DNA from: Flectonema sp. DT1601
Taxonomy: Eukaryota; Euglenozoa; Diplonemea; Diplonemida; Diplonemidae
Assembly (NCBI GenBank): GCA_964019425.1
Contig: OZ025785.1
Location: 457,501 to 521,500, forward strand
DNA: 64,000 bases
Direction of reading: 5' to 3'
Part shown: positions 60,463 to 64,000 of the stretch, in pieces
Layout of the letters: each line of letters opens with the position of its first letter
Position numbering within the stretch: the first letter of the stretch is position 1
Translations under genes and position numbers: made by a program
The notes under the pieces: generated by a model
Told to the model about the DNA's origin: nothing
The model's input: only the letters and a program-made list of their open reading frames with translations
Database searches by the model: none

Positions 60463-62566
60463 TGACTGTGAGTCCCTGACCTCTATCGATGTTTCCAGAC
60501 TTGAGAAGGTGACTACAATAGGAAGAGGTTTCGTTGGGTATTGAAAACTGACCATAAGAGATGTCAAGGTTAACTTTAGGAACTTGATATTTAGGAATTA
60601 AACGTAATTAGCTTCCATCACTTTATTGCAAGTGAGATAGAAAATGATGATAACGTACTGAAGAGAACTTTTAAATTGTTATGGAAAACACTACCTTTTT
60701 GTTGTGAGCATGTAATCGAGTTGACAAAACAATGAATTGAATCCTCTACTGGTGCGGGTCAACTACTAAACTTACTGATGAAGACCTAAGAAGGACAAGT
60801 AGTATAAGATTAAGGCTCCTGAAACTACGTATTCCACAAGTGATTTATGGATTAGCAGATCTATTGTGTTTTTTTTTAATAACGTTTTCTTCTTTTTATA
60901 TTTTTTTGATTTGGTACAACTATTTCATAATAAACTAATATTCTAATTGAGAAATACTTCTTTATATGCTGATGGAAATAACTTAAGTTTTCTGCAAACC
61001 TCCAAAAATAATATGAGAATACTCTTGAAATCGAACCCAACAATCAAAATTCCATTCAGGTAATTTGCCACCGATAAAACTTATGTCTGCGGGTATCGAA
61101 TCCTTAAAAGTCTATCGCATTGCTATTGTATTGCAGATCGATAATATAACCACCGTTTTCTTGTTTTACTTGAGTTAATTTGAGTTTTATTTTATTATAC
61201 TGATGGATATTTGTACTCCTTTATCAGTTCTCACTCTCCTGTACTCATGTACAACTCAATCGAACCCTGTCTGAAAGTGGATAAGAATATTTGTGAAATC
61301 ATATTTTTAACGTGACAATCATTATAAATTCTTAACACTTGTGTTCTACTTTTTTGAGTTTCCTTTTCGTGTTTCACATTCAGATCGCGAGATCTCTGAG
61401 TGGAACTCTCAGAAGAGCTACCGTCAGGACAATTCTTGCCATCGTGATTTGGACCCCCACGTGTCCAAGTCCAACATGCTCGTTTTTCTTTCGGTAATGA
61501 CTCACTTTATTGTTGCTCTATTCTCATTCCAATCTAACAGCCATTGTTTTGAGACATTCTTAAAGACAGTAATGACTCACTTTATTGTTGCTCTATTCTC
61601 ATTCCAATCTAACAGCCATTGTTTTGAGACATTCTTAAAGACAGTAATGACTCACTTTATTGTTGCTCTATTCTCATTCCAATCTAACAGCCATTGTTTT
61701 GAGACATTCTTAAAGACAGTAATGACTCACTTTATTGTTGCTCTATTCTCATTCCAATCTAACAGCCATTGTTTTGAGACATTCTTAAAGACAAAAAGCA
61801 AATCGAAGACTTCCATTCGATCACTTTGATGAGATCTACCGAACCACATAATTTAGTTTCCATGTGATCACAATAAAACCTCAGACAACTAATGTGAGCG
61901 TTGCTATGACATCTGAGAATAAAAGGAACCATTGATGGTCTGCGAAGAGAAAATTAAACGTAAGATGGATGGAATGTGGTTGCGACTCACTTCTTACCGA
62001 CCTCAGCAGTTGAAGATCTACGTGCTGAACTTAAGCATATCGGTCTACACAGGAAATGGGAATTTTGGTAGTTAAATATATTCTAAAAAATGAGATCACT
62101 ACCTCCTGCCATTAGTAAGTAATTAGGTCCCGTCACTGTACTCACTTGGGAAAGTAATTATTCGAATTGAAAACACCGTATTCGGAACTCCTGCCGATAC
62201 ATTGATGACTTCCTTAACTGGAGTTGCAACCCTCCTTTGGAAGAATCTGATACATAGTACTCGAAGTGGGACGCACAACATTCAAATTACTCAACTGCAG
62301 CAATATCAGGACAGTTTGTCTCCCCTTCATTAACTCTCACATTAATAATTGGTAGCATTGCAGCAATGCGTCGGCGTATCTAGATGGTGTCTCTTGCGTA
62401 CAATAGTATCGAAGTCGGAGTTTTAATTCATCACACGCTGATATTCTTCAGGTGGTTTCCAGACAAGTGGGAACTTGACTCACAGCAGTTTCCTTCATTC
62501 TTGAATTGAAGTTACGTATCCTTTGACTTAATTCTTCATCACCAGAAACTCATCCAGTTAAAAATA
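60463..62566. repeat. Relic LRR end plus long upstream region of gene G
   Basis: 60483-60590 continues the LRR relic (as 58452-58560). The DNA at 60600-61010 shows no feature. 61011-62566 is repeat DNA shared with 58590-59045 and 43541-44836, ending in the LRR 5' block. Confidence 0.65.
61494..61793. repeat. 75-base tandem repeat, four units
   Basis: Four near-identical units start at 61494, 61569, 61644 and 61719. The homologous array before gene D has two. Confidence 0.9.
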
Positions 62567-64000
62567 ATGGCAACTATCGATTCCCTGTCCTCTGTTTTGC
62601 GGAGCCATCAGAGGTTCATGGCGAAGCTGCTGGTGGAAGTGGTGAGTCGGAAGGAGGAGTCGGGGGCGCTGATGGACAGCTTTTCAGAAGTTCTCAGATC
62701 GTCGGAGGAGATCATGGTTGGAATGACGGATGCTGAGGCTGCGACTGAATTGACGACGTACAAGGAAGTACACCGGGTGGCGAGGGAGAAGGAGTCGGCG
62801 AAGTTGGTGGAAGGAAGCTCGCGATTACTGGGAACCCTTTCCTTGCATCCTGACATGAAGTGTGCCGATATCGGGTTTGTTAAAGCTGATCTCAAGGGGG
62901 AGGGGAAGTTGGAGTTGGTCGAAGATGACCTGAGGAATGTATTCTCGTCCACCTGCTTCCCTCGGATGCTGAACGAGGATGAGTATTTCAACACACTTCA
63001 AATTGGTTACTTGGGCATGGGTGAAACAGAGGAGGGTGTCCCAGCCCAACTCAGGAAGGAACTCTTCCTGCTGCTGGACTGGCCGAGACTCTCCCACTCG
63101 TCGAAGGAAGAAGTCAGATCCCAATTTGACAACACCTCATGGGGTGCTGAGATCCTCCGTGAGCTGGAAGATTCGAACAACTGGGGTACTGTGAAAAGAA
63201 CATACAAATGGTCTGAACGTGTTGTGACTGCGGAGGAGTTGAGAACTTCACATCTTCGTACTCGAATTGACATTTTGTTCGCACAAAATCCCGACATGTT
63301 GTGTGTCTTCGATGCCTCAGAATATATCGACGATGAAGGCACCCTTTCTAGTGATTGTGTTGAGATACTTCCGTCTTGCATCCGTCGGTTGTCATTCACC
63401 AACTGCGGCCGTTGCATTAAACTTCAGCAGCATTTCCCGTGGGACAGTTGTGACTCGCTGACGTCAATCGATTTCACTGCTTTGTACAATGTGACGGCCA
63501 TCCCCAACAAGTTCTTGAACAACTTGAAGTCTCTGACTCACGTTAATCTATCTTCCATGAATGAAGTGACGAGTGTTGGCGATGACTTTATGAGTAACTG
63601 TGAGTCCCTCACCTCCATCGATATTTCCGGTTTAAAGAAACTGCCCAGAATAGGAGATGGATTCTTGCATGATTCGAAGTCTCTGACTAGTGTAGATTTG
63701 TGTTCTTTAAGTGAAGTTAAGATCATTGGCTATTACTTTATTAGTAACTGTGAGTCCCTCACCTCCATCGATGTTTCTGGTTTCAAGAAACTGAATAGAA
63801 CAGGACATACGTTCTTGCATAATTCAAAGTCTCTGACTAGCGTGGATTTGTCTTCCTTTAGTAGAGTTATGAGTATTGGCGAATACTTCCTTAGTAACTG
63901 TGAGTCCCTCACCTCCATCGATGTTTCTGGTTTCAAGAAACTGAATAGAACAGGACATACGTTCTTGCATAATTCAAAGTCTCTGACTAGCGTGGATTTG
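62567..64000 (+). CDS. LRR-family protein G (3' end outside the window)
   Basis: The reading frame is open for 478 codons from the ATG to the window end. It begins MATIDSLSSVLRSHQRF and has the complete N-terminal domain, with a GEG rather than GDG in the EF-hand-like loop, followed by at least seven 25-residue repeats. Around residue 285 it has CIKLQQHFPWDSC, close to D's CIAFEKHFPWDSC. Two neighbouring dimers (about 63760-63860 and 63910-64000) are nearly identical. With its long 5' flank it is the closest relative of gene D outside the repeats. Confidence 0.8.
   Translation, partial: MATIDSLSSVLRSHQRFMAKLLVEVVSRKEESGALMDSFSEVLRSSEEIMVGMTDAEAATELTTYKEVHRVAREKESAKLVEGSSRLLGTLSLHPDMKCADIGFVKADLKGEGKLELVEDDLRNVFSSTCFPRMLNEDEYFNTLQIGYLGMGETEEGVPAQLRKELFLLLDWPRLSHSSKEEVRSQFDNTSWGAEILRELEDSNNWGTVKRTYKWSERVVTAEELRTSHLRTRIDILFAQNPDMLCVFDASEYIDDEGTLSSDCVEILPSCIRRLSFTNCGRCIKLQQHFPWDSCDSLTSIDFTALYNVTAIPNKFLNNLKSLTHVNLSSMNEVTSVGDDFMSNCESLTSIDISGLKKLPRIGDGFLHDSKSLTSVDLCSLSEVKIIGYYFISNCESLTSIDVSGFKKLNRTGHTFLHNSKSLTSVDLSSFSRVMSIGEYFLSNCESLTSIDVSGFKKLNRTGHTFLHNSKSLTSVDL

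Noticed and set aside
60425-60465. tRNA-like box B (ggattcaaaccc) near the end of the 59766 insertion
   Set aside because: I could not find a matching box A or a cloverleaf, so a tRNA or tRNA-derived SINE is not claimed.
61494-61793. CRISPR array
   Set aside because: The 75-base units are contiguous without spacers, in a eukaryotic genome.
5798-63124. Antisense ORFs of 128, 99 and 156 residues in each LRR N-terminal domain
   Set aside because: They are conserved only because the sense strand is conserved, and have no start context or recognisable domain.

Overview
The window is nuclear DNA of a single-celled eukaryote. Genes are long, mostly single-exon and use the standard code. The few introns that can be seen start with gtatgt- or gtttgt-like donors and end in cag (1796 gene, 41106 gene, 50384 gene). 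Intergenic DNA is AT-rich and full of A and T homopolymers. The proteins are typically eukaryotic: a BRAP2-like UBP-zinc-finger protein, an MSP1/ATAD1-type AAA protein, a PB1-kinase, a TRIM-like RING/B-box protein, a sirtuin relative, a mitochondrial-carrier protein, a TRPV-like channel and a ubiquitin-like/CaaX protein. I cannot name the species; a fast-evolving free-living protist is the safest statement.

Layout. 0-5 kb: BRAP2-like gene, an unknown two-exon gene and the AAA protein. 5.7-17 kb: three members (A, B, C) of a leucine-rich-repeat (LRR) family with a shared ~300-residue N-terminal domain and 25-residue repeats; A is frameshifted, and an S9-peptidase-like gene lies between A and B. 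A 683-bp TA-flanked inverted-repeat element sits behind A, and two tandem ~1.97-kb transposon-like units with G-run ends sit behind C. 21.9-35 kb: a PB1-kinase, then a ~5-kb tandem segmental duplication holding two secreted cysteine-rich repeat proteins that differ by exactly one 1026-bp unit. 35-42 kb: a one-membrane-span unknown protein, the RING/B-box gene, the sirtuin-like gene and the carrier gene; the first two are each followed by a partial duplicate of their own 3' end. 44.8-57.3 kb: LRR members D and E, each followed by a TRPV-like gene or its remnant. Between them lie a chimeric join of TRPV, Ubl, carrier and repeat fragments, an intact Ubl-CaaX gene, a GNAT-like gene and an AP-endonuclease-like gene. 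57.3-62.5 kb: a graveyard of shuffled LRR and TRPV pieces, with a retroelement-like insertion whose empty site is also present. 62.6 kb to the end: LRR member G, cut by the window edge.

Two themes stand out. First, the region is a recombination hot spot. The LRR genes share their 5' and 3' flanks, vary in repeat number, and are accompanied by relic promoters, broken copies and LRR/TRPV chimeras, as expected of a rapidly diversifying gene family. Second, several enzyme-family genes keep their fold but have lost catalytic residues: the sirtuin His is Asn, the AP-endonuclease has four altered active-site positions, and the S9 peptidase has lost its nucleophile-elbow glycines. In addition, a small set of four related, hairpin-rich sequences ending in T-runs looks like an undescribed small-RNA or 3'-element family.
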